Shown here piece by piece: positions 24,369-33,061 of a stretch of 64,000 bases of DNA. The notes beneath the pieces were generated by a model. The model saw only the letters and a program-made list of their open reading frames with translations. It ran no database searches and was not told the DNA's origin. Numbering within the stretch: the first letter of the stretch is position 1; each line of letters begins with the position of its first letter. A program made the position numbers and the translations under genes. This DNA is from Modicisalibacter sp033446685 (GTDB lineage Bacteria > Pseudomonadota > Gammaproteobacteria > Pseudomonadales > Halomonadaceae), in the NCBI RefSeq assembly GCF_033446685.1, contig NZ_JAWQLY010000002.1, positions 248,001 to 312,000 on the forward strand. Direction: 5' to 3'.

Positions 24369-26723
24369 ATGGGCCGAAATAGTAAGTCCAGACGAGATGC
24401 TAAAAGGAAAGAAAATAAAATCCGCAACCGTCTTAAACCGAACAAAAATATTGCTAGTAAACAACCTTTCTCTGGCCCAGCGATGACAATGGTGGAAAAC
24501 CCACTGTCTGGTCTCACTGATGAACAAAGGAAAGAGTTGATTGTAGAATTAGGAAAGAATGGGAAAGACAAAGTTGTTGAGGTGTTCGAATCGTTGAACG
24601 ATATTTTGAGGCAGTATGACCCTGTCACCCTTATAAGTATTCTCTCGGCCTATGGTTTGACTGTTGGGGCAGGCGATGGTGGAGTACAGTCAAAAGAATC
24701 ATCTGGAGGCCTAAACCAAGCACATGTAGAACTAGTTCAGGCGCTTGCTCTACAAATACCAGAGAACGAACTCGGCACGCTCCCTGTCACTCCTGACATG
24801 GTTCAGAAGGTATGGGATCAATTAATAGAAATAAGTCACGCCTTTAAATTCAGCAGAATGAATGTAGATCTGTTGAATTCATCCGGTATTGAAATGGCTA
24901 TCAATCAGGTCCAAGAGTTTCTACGAAGTCATACGCAAATGGTTAGGAATTGGGGGTTTTATTCTCAAGTAGTTGGGATTTCAAAGGAATTATATAGCCC
25001 ATTTGATGAGCAAGTCCATAATAAGTTTGGCTTTTCAGCCACAAATGCCATTGATGTTTTTGAGGTGTTGACTGAATCTGTAGAGAAAAAGCTTTCTAAA
25101 AGATTTAATATCTTGTCCGATCTAGAGTCCACAAAAAAGCCGTACGATATGCTAGTTAAATATCATGAATTGATTGGGCAAGGGGAAGAGCAGGCTGACA
25201 GGTTTTTCGAGAATATTGATATAAAAAAGATGTCGCGAAAAAATCTTTTCTTCATGCTCTTGTCGCATTTTGATATGAGAATGCCTGGCTACTACTTTAT
25301 CAATAGTGATGAATTGTCGGAGCAGCTCGAAATTGATAAAAGTGTTATCGATAATATTCTAACCCATTTTTCATACAGATTCGGCGATCTCGGTGGCGAA
25401 AAGAAAGAGTTTTTCTTTTTGGAAAACCCTGTGTGGAAGAAGCCAATAATTTCATCAGATAGTGGGTATTATTGCGTATTACCCCAGCTATTCTTTAGCT
25501 TCGTTATAAACACGTTAGATGAGATTGTTGAGGGGGTAGATAAGAAGTCTCTTCACGAACGGCGAGCTGATTATCTGGAGTCAAAGATTGAAGAGGTTGT
25601 TAAGACAAGGTTTCCTGAGTCACAAATAGTTTCTGGCGTTAAATGGAATCAGGGTGAAGCTCAGTATGAAACCGACCTTATTGCATTTATTGATTCTCAT
25701 GCAATTATTATTGAGGCGAAATCACAAAAAATATCGAGGCCTGCTTTAAGAGGCGCGCCGGACCGAATAAAGAGGCACCTTGAGGAAGTCCTGATAGAGC
25801 CAGGAGTTCAGTCGAACCGATTAGAAAATAAGCTTAACAATCTTAGGGTTCAAGATGAACCTGAAGATTCTCTTTTGAAAGAAATCCCTGTAGACATAAG
25901 GTCTATAAATAAAGTGCTTCGGGTTTCAGTGTCTCTAGAAGATTTTGCGACTCTTCAAACAAACTTGAGGCTATTTAATGAAACCGGGTGGATTCCAGAT
26001 GGTTTCGCACCTTGCCCATCAATGAACCTTGCCGATTTCGAAACTTTGTTTGATTTTCTCGAACACCCTGTTCAAATTATCCATTATCTACTAAGAAGAA
26101 CTGAGCTTGAAGGCAAGTATAAGTTCTTAGGGGATGAGCTCGATTTTATGGGGCTATACATTACTAACTTGCTGAATATTGGGGGTATGGTTAGTGATGA
26201 TGAAGTAGAAGTCATAATATCAGGAATGTCTGAACCATTAGATAAATATTATATGTCAAAAGACCAGGGCATATTAATTGATAAGCCTAAACCCAAAATA
26301 TCGCCTTTTTTCACGAAGATATTTAGTAAGCTTGAGGAGCGATCTACCGCACGTTGGACAGAGATTGGATGTATACTCAATCGCTTCCCGCCAGATGATC
26401 AGAGAAAGCTAGTTCAGCATATAAAAGACTTATCCAAGGTGGTACATAGAACGTGGCAATCCGAGGGCCATAAGAATATTGTTATATATAGGCCGCCAGA
26501 ATCATCAGAGTACGCTTTGGCTGTGGTCCTATTTAAAGACGGGAATAGCGATAAACGTTATGATTTTATTGATCATGCAACTGCTTTGGGCCTGGAGCCG
26601 GATCATGTTAAGTATAGCTTAATTATTGCAATCAATATAGATAATGACGATCTACCATACCATTATATAGCGCTTGCAGAGAATCGAGATGACGAATCAT
26701 TACACAAAAATTGCGTCAATTAG
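24369..26723 (+). CDS. Large protein with a PD-(D/E)XK / NERD-like nuclease core (cassette gene)
   Basis: A 784-residue AT-rich gene. The N-terminus is highly basic (MGRNSKSRRDAKRKENKIRN). Residues about 120-380 are helical with no family I know. At about 395-460 a nuclease-type core is visible: ESKIEEVVKTRFPES, then YETDLIAFIDSHAIIIEAKS, where the Asp of ETDL and Glu-x-Lys of EAKS fit the PD-(D/E)XK pattern of NERD and restriction-like enzymes. The last 130 residues form a separate alpha/beta domain. It lies between two attC-like sites. A role in phage or plasmid defence is inferred from the core and the cassette setting. RBS is weak. Confidence 0.6.
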   Translation: MGRNSKSRRDAKRKENKIRNRLKPNKNIASKQPFSGPAMTMVENPLSGLTDEQRKELIVELGKNGKDKVVEVFESLNDILRQYDPVTLISILSAYGLTVGAGDGGVQSKESSGGLNQAHVELVQALALQIPENELGTLPVTPDMVQKVWDQLIEISHAFKFSRMNVDLLNSSGIEMAINQVQEFLRSHTQMVRNWGFYSQVVGISKELYSPFDEQVHNKFGFSATNAIDVFEVLTESVEKKLSKRFNILSDLESTKKPYDMLVKYHELIGQGEEQADRFFENIDIKKMSRKNLFFMLLSHFDMRMPGYYFINSDELSEQLEIDKSVIDNILTHFSYRFGDLGGEKKEFFFLENPVWKKPIISSDSGYYCVLPQLFFSFVINTLDEIVEGVDKKSLHERRADYLESKIEEVVKTRFPESQIVSGVKWNQGEAQYETDLIAFIDSHAIIIEAKSQKISRPALRGAPDRIKRHLEEVLIEPGVQSNRLENKLNNLRVQDEPEDSLLKEIPVDIRSINKVLRVSVSLEDFATLQTNLRLFNETGWIPDGFAPCPSMNLADFETLFDFLEHPVQIIHYLLRRTELEGKYKFLGDELDFMGLYITNLLNIGGMVSDDEVEVIISGMSEPLDKYYMSKDQGILIDKPKPKISPFFTKIFSKLEERSTARWTEIGCILNRFPPDDQRKLVQHIKDLSKVVHRTWQSEGHKNIVIYRPPESSEYALAVVLFKDGNSDKRYDFIDHATALGLEPDHVKYSLIIAINIDNDDLPYHYIALAENRDDESLHKNCVN

Positions 26724-26762
26724 GGCGCTCGCAAGCTCGCGCCTGTTGCGCAAGCGTTATCC
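26717..26762. other. Short attC-like site
   Basis: From the stop region of the large nuclease-like gene to GCGTTATCC, with a GGCGC/GCGCC hairpin and TTGCGCAAGCGTTAT at the right. At about 46 bases it is shorter than a standard attC, and its left core is degenerate. Confidence 0.45.
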
Positions 26763-26774
26763 TTAAGGAGAGAT

Positions 26775-27692
26775 ATGCCGTTAGAGTCTGCATTTGAACA
26801 TATATGGCACATTGCTCCGCATTTTAGCGGCCCTTTCCCTAGTGAAAGAGACTACTTACGGGCGGTCCACCATCCACCCGGGTTATACGTGTGGGCTACT
26901 AGTTTAAATCTTGAGCTTTTGAGTTTAGGTTATCCAGCTGTTTCGGTGGCATCTGTGTGGGTCGACCATACTCCGCAGTGTTGGTATACACAGAAAAGAG
27001 GAACTTGGCACAAGCCAAGTTGTGAACTAGCGGATCTCTTGATCGTTACGTGGGACGACCACAGAATGAAAGCTGGCAGGGCTCTCCTTGTTCAAGCAAA
27101 GAAAGGTAAGAGCCATAACCGAATTTCAGTTTCTAATAAATCAACAAAAAAAGAACTTCAGCTTCTAGGTGGCGCTCCTAAGTTTTTACTCAGTAGTCAA
27201 ACATCTGTTGCGTCCGGCAGCAGTCCGAATCCGTTGAATCCAAAGGTCAACTGCGAGTTCCAGCTTCCTTCATATGGAACCTCACGGCTTCAGCACTGTA
27301 CTTTCCTGCAGATCAAGGATGCTAAAGCTAAACGCTGGTCAACAATAATTCCTTCATGGCAAACAATGTGGCCACCGAATTCACACCCAGAGACATATAG
27401 TGAAGCAATCCTCGGTATGATTACTCGACCTATTAATGCAATGGGGAAGCATTTTACTCTTGGAAACATGTCTGATGACTGGGATAGATTAATAACTGTG
27501 CTGATAAACGAGACTTTGGCCTCTTCAGGGGGGACCGCCAGGGGCAAGAAGCAGCATACCTACTTATATCTCGATTCTCGTAATATGGATTTTCCAGGTA
27601 GGTTGAATGGAGGCTTTGAGGGAGAGATTCCCGTTAGCGATGATCCTGAAGGGATCTCAACGGTGTTTATTACTCCGGGAAATCCAGGATAA
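26775..27692 (+). CDS. Protein with a restriction-endonuclease-like (D...QxK) core (cassette gene)
   Basis: A 305-residue AT-rich gene with TTAAGGAGAG before its ATG. At about residues 83-112, CELADLLIVTWDDHRMKAGR followed by ALLVQAKKG has the Asp...(E/Q)xK spacing of the PD-(D/E)XK superfamily, with Gln at the usual acidic position. N-terminal FEHIWHIAPHFSGPFPSERD is unfamiliar. The stop codon lies inside ATAACAAG, the left end of an attC-like site now split by the IS3 remnant. It may be an independent defence cassette or a partner of the preceding nuclease-like gene. No named family is recognised. Confidence 0.55.
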   Translation: MPLESAFEHIWHIAPHFSGPFPSERDYLRAVHHPPGLYVWATSLNLELLSLGYPAVSVASVWVDHTPQCWYTQKRGTWHKPSCELADLLIVTWDDHRMKAGRALLVQAKKGKSHNRISVSNKSTKKELQLLGGAPKFLLSSQTSVASGSSPNPLNPKVNCEFQLPSYGTSRLQHCTFLQIKDAKAKRWSTIIPSWQTMWPPNSHPETYSEAILGMITRPINAMGKHFTLGNMSDDWDRLITVLINETLASSGGTARGKKQHTYLYLDSRNMDFPGRLNGGFEGEIPVSDDPEGISTVFITPGNPG

Positions 27693-27712
27693 CAAGTGAA
27701 TCAAGCCGACCA
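27688..27712. other. Left half of an attC-like site interrupted by the IS3 remnant
   Basis: GGATAACAAGTGAATCAAG follows the pattern of stop codon inside the left core. The IS3 left end begins at 27713. A plausible right half (GGCTTTGTCACCGG ... GCAAACGTTATAG) lies beyond the IS at about 28511-28548. Confidence 0.5.
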
Positions 27713-28490
27713 TGGACTTCCCCCGGTTTAGTAGACACGCATCGATAACTCCCACGGAGGAGAAAACCGGTGCCCACAATAATCACGGGAAGATGACGCA
27801 ACGTTACAGCACTGAGTTCAAGGTGAAGGCGGTCGAGTGGAGCCATCAGGCTCACCGAAGCGTTCAAGGAGTCGCGGAAGCGCTGGATATTCACCCGTTC
27901 ATGCTGTCACGCTGGCGCAAGGAATACCGGGAGGGCAAGTTCGCCATGAAACGGGTCAAGAAGGCACCAGCCGACGCCAAGCAGAAGATTCATGAACAGG
28001 ATGAGGTTGCCCGCCTGAAACGCCGGGTATCGGAGCTTCAGAAGGAAAATGACATCCTAAAAAAGTTTCAACGTTTCAGGCCGAGGAACGACGGAAGCGT
28101 TCCGGTTCGCCTGGAAACACCGGGGAGAACACGGAGTAAAGACACTATGCCGCCACCTGAATATCTCGCGATCTGGCTACTATGCCTGGGCTAACCGGAA
28201 GCCCGGCCAGAGGGCGGCTGGGAACGCAGATCTGTTGTTCAAGATCCGTCGCTGAATCGCCCCGGGCAATGCACCGATAACGCCGAGGTTGAATCCTTCT
28301 TCAAAACGCTGAAGGGAGAATTTCTCCATGCGACCCGCTTTGTGACGTTAAGGCAATTACGACGACCTATATATGACTATATTGGAGGCTTTTATAATCA
28401 CCAACGGATGCACAGTGGCCTAGGTTACCGGACCCCGCTAGAGTTCGAAGGAATTACTGATGGACGTGTCCAAGTTATTGGGGAAGTTCA
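27713..28490 (+). mobile_element. IS3-family element with a large internal deletion
   Basis: The left end TGGACTTCCCCCGGTTTAGT and right end GTGTCCAAGTTATTGGGGAA (28466 onward, ending AGTTCA at 28490) are imperfect inverted repeats. OrfA starts at ATG 27793 (MTQRYSTEFKVKAVEWSHQA, then RRVSELQKENDILKKF, the leucine-zipper region). The start of OrfB is readable in the -1 frame (GYYAWANRKPGQRAAGNADL), then about 500 bases are missing, and reading resumes at DNAEVESFFKTLKGEFLHAT with the Glu of the DDE triad, ending FYNHQRMHSGLGYRTPLEFE. Total 778 bases against about 1.2-1.3 kb for a full element. It cannot encode an active transposase. No target duplication is seen. Confidence 0.85.
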
Positions 28491-28567
28491 TGCCAGAGCC
28501 TTCGCTTCGCTCCGGCTTTGTCACCGGTGATGGCAAACGTTATAGTACTTATCAGGAGTCAGCTCGT

Positions 28568-28975
28568 ATGTTCAAGTGTTTCCAGCAAGTTGTTTTCGCC
28601 ATGGCTTTCCTTGCGTCGTCTGTCTGTCTTGCCGAGACCTACGAAGAAGCAGAAAAAAAGTCAGAAGCGGCATCATCAAATCCCGCATTGCTGGAGTGGT
28701 ATCAAACTAAGATGCAACCTGCCTTTCGCAACACTGTCGGTCAAATAATAGGTAAATGCCTTAACCAGCCACCTCTCGAACGCCCCGCTCGGGTAGATCT
28801 TGTATTTGTGGTAACCACTTCAGGAAAGGTTGGTGCCATCTATTGGAAAGAGAAAACTCCATTTTTTTCTTGTCTTGGAACTGGCATTCAGTCGGCAACA
28901 TTCCCTCCTCCTCCAGAAACCGACTTTTACTTTGGTGTTGGTTTCGGCATTCCCGCAAAGAAAGCCGGACAGTAA
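28568..28975 (+). CDS. Small secreted protein with a TonB-C-like tail (cassette gene)
   Basis: A 135-residue protein with a Sec signal peptide (MFKCFQQVVFAMAFLASSVC, then LAE). The mature part ends in PARVDLVFVVTTSGKVGAIY and SATFPPPPETDFYFGVGF, which resembles the C-terminal fold of TonB-like proteins (hydrophobic strand, G-K-V, then F-P-x-P), but it is too short to be a TonB. The ATG at 28568 has CAGGAG upstream, better than the in-frame ATG at 28460 inside the IS end. The stop lies in an attC-like left core. Periplasmic, role unknown. Confidence 0.6.
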   Translation: MFKCFQQVVFAMAFLASSVCLAETYEEAEKKSEAASSNPALLEWYQTKMQPAFRNTVGQIIGKCLNQPPLERPARVDLVFVVTTSGKVGAIYWKEKTPFFSCLGTGIQSATFPPPPETDFYFGVGFGIPAKKAGQ

Positions 28976-29070
28976 CTCTTGGGACGTGCTCTAATCCGGC
29001 GTTTAATCTCGCTCCTTTCAGTCGCGGGACGCTGCGCGATAAAGCCGCGCAGCGCTGGTTAGCGTTACGT
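28970..29070. other. attC-like site at the right edge of the cassette cluster
   Basis: It runs from CAGTAAC, overlapping the stop codon, to GCGTTACGT. Inside, GCTGCGCG (29031-29038) pairs with CGCGCAGC (29046-29053). Length (101 bases) equals that of the site at 24237. The left core is imperfect. Normal high-GC chromosome resumes just after it. Confidence 0.5.
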
Positions 29071-29230
29071 CATGCAAAGGAAGATCAATGCCTAGGTGTA
29101 TGGCCTCGAGCTTCGGCAATCGCCCGCGCGACGGGTTGAATCCCCCACTGCTGCCATCATTTCCTAAAGACAAGCCGCCGCAATGGCGTCGCTCGATTCA
29201 CCTTTCAGTACGTTCCATGGGAGAAGCTCT

Positions 29231-29707
29231 ATGCCCTTTGCACCGTCCAGCATGCACGTCGAAAGCCCCGCCTTTACGCCGAATGGGGCGATTCCCAAGC
29301 GCCATTCGGCAGAAGGTGACGATGTGTCCCCGGCCCTGAGCTGGAAGGATGCGCCGGCGGGCACCCAGGGCTTCGCGGTGATCTGCCACGACCCGGATGC
29401 GCCGCTGGTGAAGGATGGCAGTTATGGCTACGTTCATTGGCTGCTCTACAACCTGCCGTCGGATGTCACCTCGCTGGAGGAGGGCACGAAGCTGGGCACC
29501 GCCGGCGTCAACGATGGCGGCGCCAACGGCTACGGTGGTCCCATGCCGCCACAGGGCCACGGGCCGCACCAGTACTATTTCTGGGTATTGGCGCTGGATA
29601 CCCTCACCGAACTGCCCGAGGGGCTGACGCAGCCGGAACTGCTTAATAAGCTGGAGCCTCACATCTTGGGCATGAGTCGGTTGGTGGGGACGTACCGCCG
29701 TGACTGA
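29231..29707 (+). CDS. YbhB/YbcL-type PEBP (Raf kinase inhibitor-like) protein
   Basis: A 158-residue phosphatidylethanolamine-binding-protein fold. Family motifs are SPALSWKDAPAGTQGFAVIC, HDPDAP, GYVHWLLYNLP and GHGPHQYYFWVLALD, which form the anion-binding pocket. E. coli homologues YbhB and YbcL have no settled biochemical role. GGGAGAAG precedes the ATG at 29231. It marks the return to chromosomal base composition after the cassette region. A strong terminator follows. Confidence 0.9.
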   Translation: MPFAPSSMHVESPAFTPNGAIPKRHSAEGDDVSPALSWKDAPAGTQGFAVICHDPDAPLVKDGSYGYVHWLLYNLPSDVTSLEEGTKLGTAGVNDGGANGYGGPMPPQGHGPHQYYFWVLALDTLTELPEGLTQPELLNKLEPHILGMSRLVGTYRRD

Positions 29708-29740
29708 ATAGTCTTTAACTACTTAGACGCCGCTTCAAAC

Positions 29741-29781
29741 ACACTCGGCGCCTTCCCCTGGGAGGCGCCGAGTGTCGTTTT
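29741..29781. terminator. Terminator between the PEBP and nitrilase genes
   Basis: ACACTCGGCGCCT (29741-29753) is perfectly complementary to AGGCGCCGAGTGT (29763-29775), followed by CGTTTT on the plus strand. It separates convergent genes and may act in both directions. Confidence 0.85.
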
Positions 29782-29818
29782 GGGTCTGCTAATCCGGCGC
29801 GCAGCCAGTATCTTTCTC

Positions 29819-30661
29819 TCAGCGGTAGCCGGCCATCAGCTCGCGCACCAGCGGCGTGTCGGCGTTGCGATGGGTAGGCAGCTCGAAGCGGGCACGGGCG
29901 ATGGCGGTGCGTGACAGAGTCGCGTCGATCAGCATCTCGCAATCTTCGGCCACGGCCAGGGTGTCGCCTTGTGGGCCGAGAATGCATGAACCGCCCCAGA
30001 AGTGGCTGTCGCCTTCGGGGCCGAAGCGGTTGGCCATGATCACGGGGGTGCCGTAGGTCATGGCGTAGAACTGCAGGTTGAGAGGCCAGTTGCGCTCGTT
30101 GGAGAAGTCGTCGCTGACGATGCCCGAGGCCGAGTTGATTGGCGCGCAGAGGATCGTGGGCCGGTCCAGCAGGGCGGCGTGTACCAGTCCCGGATTCCAC
30201 AGGTCGGCGCAGATCAGCGAGGTCGCCGACCAACCGGGGCGCACCGCGAGGTGGGTCAGCCTGTTGCCATGCGTGAACAGCTTGCCCTCTTCCAGGCCGC
30301 CGTAGGTGGGCAGGTTGAGCTTGCGATGCACGGCCTGGAGCTTGCCGTGCTGCAGGATCGCCAGGGCGTTGTAGTACTCGCCGGGGCTCGCTTCCTCGAC
30401 GAACCCCACCACCACCTGCATCTCGCCGGCGGCGCGGGCGAGCTCGGTAAGGCGCGGGTCATGGGCTGGGCAGGCTACCTCGATCACCCGGTTGCCCAGG
30501 CCGTAGCCGGTCAGTGAAAGCTCGGGAAAGACCAGCAGCTCGAGTCCTCGTTGGTGGGCCTCGGCGATCCGTTCGCGGTGACGCTCAAGGTTGGCGTCGA
30601 CATCGCCCAGGGTGGCGTTGATCTGCGCGGCGCCGACGCGCAGGTGATCTTGGTAGTGCAT
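29819..30661 (-). CDS. Carbon-nitrogen hydrolase (nitrilase superfamily)
   Basis: A 280-residue amidase-type enzyme with the full Glu-Lys-Cys triad: Glu47 (FPELSLTGYG), Lys114 (HRKLNLPTYG) and Cys151 (LICADLWNP). It resembles the N-carbamoyl-amide/omega-amidase-like and NAD-synthetase amidase branches rather than true nitrilases; the substrate is not clear. It follows an MmgE/PrpD gene by 12 bases on the same strand, so the two likely act in one catabolic step pair. A decayed relative lies at about 35958-36091. Confidence 0.88.
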   Translation of the reverse strand: MHYQDHLRVGAAQINATLGDVDANLERHRERIAEAHQRGLELLVFPELSLTGYGLGNRVIEVACPAHDPRLTELARAAGEMQVVVGFVEEASPGEYYNALAILQHGKLQAVHRKLNLPTYGGLEEGKLFTHGNRLTHLAVRPGWSATSLICADLWNPGLVHAALLDRPTILCAPINSASGIVSDDFSNERNWPLNLQFYAMTYGTPVIMANRFGPEGDSHFWGGSCILGPQGDTLAVAEDCEMLIDATLSRTAIARARFELPTHRNADTPLVRELMAGYR

Positions 30662-30673
30662 GGTGGCGTCTCG

Positions 30674-31993
30674 CTATTGCGTGGAAAATGTTGGTGCGCC
30701 GAGCAGGGCGAGAAGATCGCCTGCGGGACGTGTCTCGAGGCTCATCACCACCTCGCGGAGTCGTGCCGCTCGGTCGCCCAGCACGGGCTCGGCCAGTGCC
30801 TGGTACTTGGCGATCACCTCGGCATCCGATAAGGGCCGGTCGGGATTGCCGCGTGCCTCGAAGTCGGCACTTTCGATGATCTCGCCGCTGTCGAGATGCA
30901 GCCGGGCGCGCGCCCAGCGCTCGGCGGGAAAGCGCGCATTGAAGGTGTCGTCCTCGTGGATTTCCACCTTGCTGGCCAGGGCCTTGAGGTCAGGGGCGTC
31001 GAGTTCGTCGCTGACGCCCGCGACATCCACGGTGCCCCGGCCCAAAGCGCAAGCCACCGACCAGGGCAGGCTGTACTGGGCCTGCTCGGTAGTGGTCGGG
31101 TGCGTCACGTGCAGGCGCTTACCCTCGTGGAAGGTGACGATCTCGACGCACGCGATAGTCGCCGGGTCGCGCTTCTCGGCGGCCAGGGCGAGCACGGCTT
31201 CCATCGCGGGCTGTGCCCAGCGGCAGACCGGATAGGCCTTGAAGTACTGCTCGTGGAGATACCAGTGCTCGCCTAGATCCTGCCAGATACTGGCCACTTG
31301 TGGTGCGGTGACGGTCAACGCCGGGGCGCCGGTGAAGCCGTCTTCGGCCAGCAGCGCCGCCGAGATGCCGGTCATCGCCCCCCAGCCAGAGCCATCCTTG
31401 AGCATCGTGGGGTGGTCGATGCAGCGCATCATCTGGCTGCGTGGGCCATAGAACTCGGCGATGCCGAGGGCATGATGCAGGGTCTCGACATCGGCCCCGC
31501 GCAGGCGCGCGGCCACGGCGGCCACGCCCAGGGCATTCCAGGCGCCCGAGGTGTGATAGTCCGGGCTGGTGGCGTGCAGGGCGATACCCGCGCGGGTGGC
31601 GATCTCGTAGCCGTAAGCGAGCAGGGCGAGGAAGTCGCATCCCGAAAGTCCGCTGACCTCGGGCAGCGCCAGCAAGCCGGGCAGCAAGGCCACGCCGGCA
31701 TGGCCCTTGGTCAGCACATGACCGTCGTGGGCGTCGAGCGCATCGATCAGCCAGGCCCCGTGCAGGGCAACGCCGGTGGGCGAGGCCTTGCCGGGGGCGA
31801 ACAGCAACGGACGCGCGCCGCCGTGCTGGATGGTCGCGAAACGCGCGGCCTTGTCGGCAAGCGGCGTGCGGGTGGCGCCGGCCGCCACACCCAGCAAGTC
31901 GAGCAGGCAGCGCTTGGCCTGGTGCAACGCTTCATCGTCGAGACTCGAAAGATCGAATCGATGCATCCAGTCGAGCGGAATATGATCGTGCAT
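30674..31993 (-). CDS. MmgE/PrpD family protein (paired with nitrilase)
   Basis: A 439-residue member of the same fold as the gene at 8972 but of another subfamily. Typical segments are CLLDLLGVAAGATRTPLADK, LIDALDAHDGHVLTKGHAGV (the Asp/His active-site loop) and YFKAYPVCRWAQPAMEAVLA. Members isomerise or dehydrate small polycarboxylates. Pairing with an amidase suggests an acid released from an amide, which is inference. The ATG at 31993 is the first of the operon. Confidence 0.88.
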   Translation of the reverse strand: MHDHIPLDWMHRFDLSSLDDEALHQAKRCLLDLLGVAAGATRTPLADKAARFATIQHGGARPLLFAPGKASPTGVALHGAWLIDALDAHDGHVLTKGHAGVALLPGLLALPEVSGLSGCDFLALLAYGYEIATRAGIALHATSPDYHTSGAWNALGVAAVAARLRGADVETLHHALGIAEFYGPRSQMMRCIDHPTMLKDGSGWGAMTGISAALLAEDGFTGAPALTVTAPQVASIWQDLGEHWYLHEQYFKAYPVCRWAQPAMEAVLALAAEKRDPATIACVEIVTFHEGKRLHVTHPTTTEQAQYSLPWSVACALGRGTVDVAGVSDELDAPDLKALASKVEIHEDDTFNARFPAERWARARLHLDSGEIIESADFEARGNPDRPLSDAEVIAKYQALAEPVLGDRAARLREVVMSLETRPAGDLLALLGAPTFSTQ

Positions 31994-32041
31994 GGCGAAG
32001 CCTAGGGCGCTGGCGGGTGGCGAAGACCCGAATGACTCAGA

Positions 32042-32068
32042 AAGAAGGCCGCGCGGGGCGGCCTTCTT
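32042..32068 (-). terminator. Terminator of the osmolyte ABC operon
   Basis: AAGAAGGCCGC pairs perfectly with GCGGCCTTCTT around a 5-base loop, about 40 bases beyond the binding-protein stop on the minus strand. No long T-run. Confidence 0.7.
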
Positions 32069-32110
32069 AGTGATCGATTACGGTGAGGAATGGCCCCGTT
32101 CAGGTGTCGA

Positions 32111-32992
32111 TCACAGTAGGTCGTGTTTCTTGAGGAAGTTTTCGGCAACCTGCTCGACGGCCTTCTTGTCGACGTCGACCTTGGCGTTGAGCGAGGCCAT
32201 GACGTCGTCGTTCAGGAGCGCCGAGAGCTTGTTCATCTGTTCATCCAGCTTCGGGTTGGCTTCCAGGGTTTCCTTGCGTACGACCGGGGTCAGCGCGTAG
32301 GCCGGGAAGAACTGCTGGTCGTCTTTCAGCGTCACCAGGTCGTAGGCCGGGATACGTCCGTCGGTGGAATAGGCGATGGACACGTCGACCTGCTTGTCGC
32401 GCAAGGCGGGCAGGGTCAGGCCGAAATCCATGCGCTTGATGTTGGGACGACCGAACTTGAAATCGTAGGTCTTTTCCAGTGGCCGCAGGCCGTCTTCACG
32501 GGCGTAGAACTCCGCGTTGGAGGCGAAGGTAAGCGTCTCCCCGTTGTTGATGGTCTCGGCAAGATCGGAGATCGTTTCGATATCCCGCGCTTTGGCATCG
32601 TCGGCACGCATGGTCAGTGCGTAGGTATTGTTGGCATCGGAGGGTTCGAGCCAGACGAGCCCCTTCTCGGCATCGAGCTTCTTGACGCGCTGATACGTCT
32701 CTTCGGGGGAGAGCTTCTCGGTAATATTGTTGTAGGTGATGAGTGACGTGCCGGTGTACTCCCAGTAGAGATCGATCTGGCCGTTTTCCTGGGCCTGGCG
32801 GAGTATGGCTGAGCCCATGCCGGCGCGTTTTTCGACGTCATAGCCGAGCTCTTCCAAGTATTGGGTGGTCATGCTCGACAGAATGAGTTGCTCGGTAAAG
32901 CCCTTGCCGCCGACCACGATCTCGTTGGCCTGAGCGGTGGCCAGGGTGCCGGCCAGTGCCGCGCCGGTAAGTAGGGTCATCAAGGTTCGCAT
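32111..32992 (-). CDS. Glycine betaine/choline-type ABC binding protein (OpuC/OsmX-like)
   Basis: A 293-residue periplasmic binding protein starting at ATG 32992 (GAAGGAGTGACACC upstream); a longer ORF start at 33040 has no ribosome site. Signal peptide MRTLMTLLTGAALAGTLATA, then QANEIVVGGKGFTEQLILSS, the OpuAC-type N-terminus. Residues IDLYWEYTGTSLITYNNIT and VSIAYSTDGRIPAYDLVTLK are standard for quaternary-amine binders. The operon's two permeases and CBS-domain ATPase support compatible-solute import, important in a halophile. The exact ligand (glycine betaine, choline, carnitine or proline betaine) is open. Confidence 0.9.
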   Translation of the reverse strand: MRTLMTLLTGAALAGTLATAQANEIVVGGKGFTEQLILSSMTTQYLEELGYDVEKRAGMGSAILRQAQENGQIDLYWEYTGTSLITYNNITEKLSPEETYQRVKKLDAEKGLVWLEPSDANNTYALTMRADDAKARDIETISDLAETINNGETLTFASNAEFYAREDGLRPLEKTYDFKFGRPNIKRMDFGLTLPALRDKQVDVSIAYSTDGRIPAYDLVTLKDDQQFFPAYALTPVVRKETLEANPKLDEQMNKLSALLNDDVMASLNAKVDVDKKAVEQVAENFLKKHDLL

Positions 32993-33061
32993 GGTGTCAC
33001 TCCTTCGTTGATTGTTGGATAGCGTTGATCGTCGGATCACAAGCGTGGGTGATGGGTCTTC

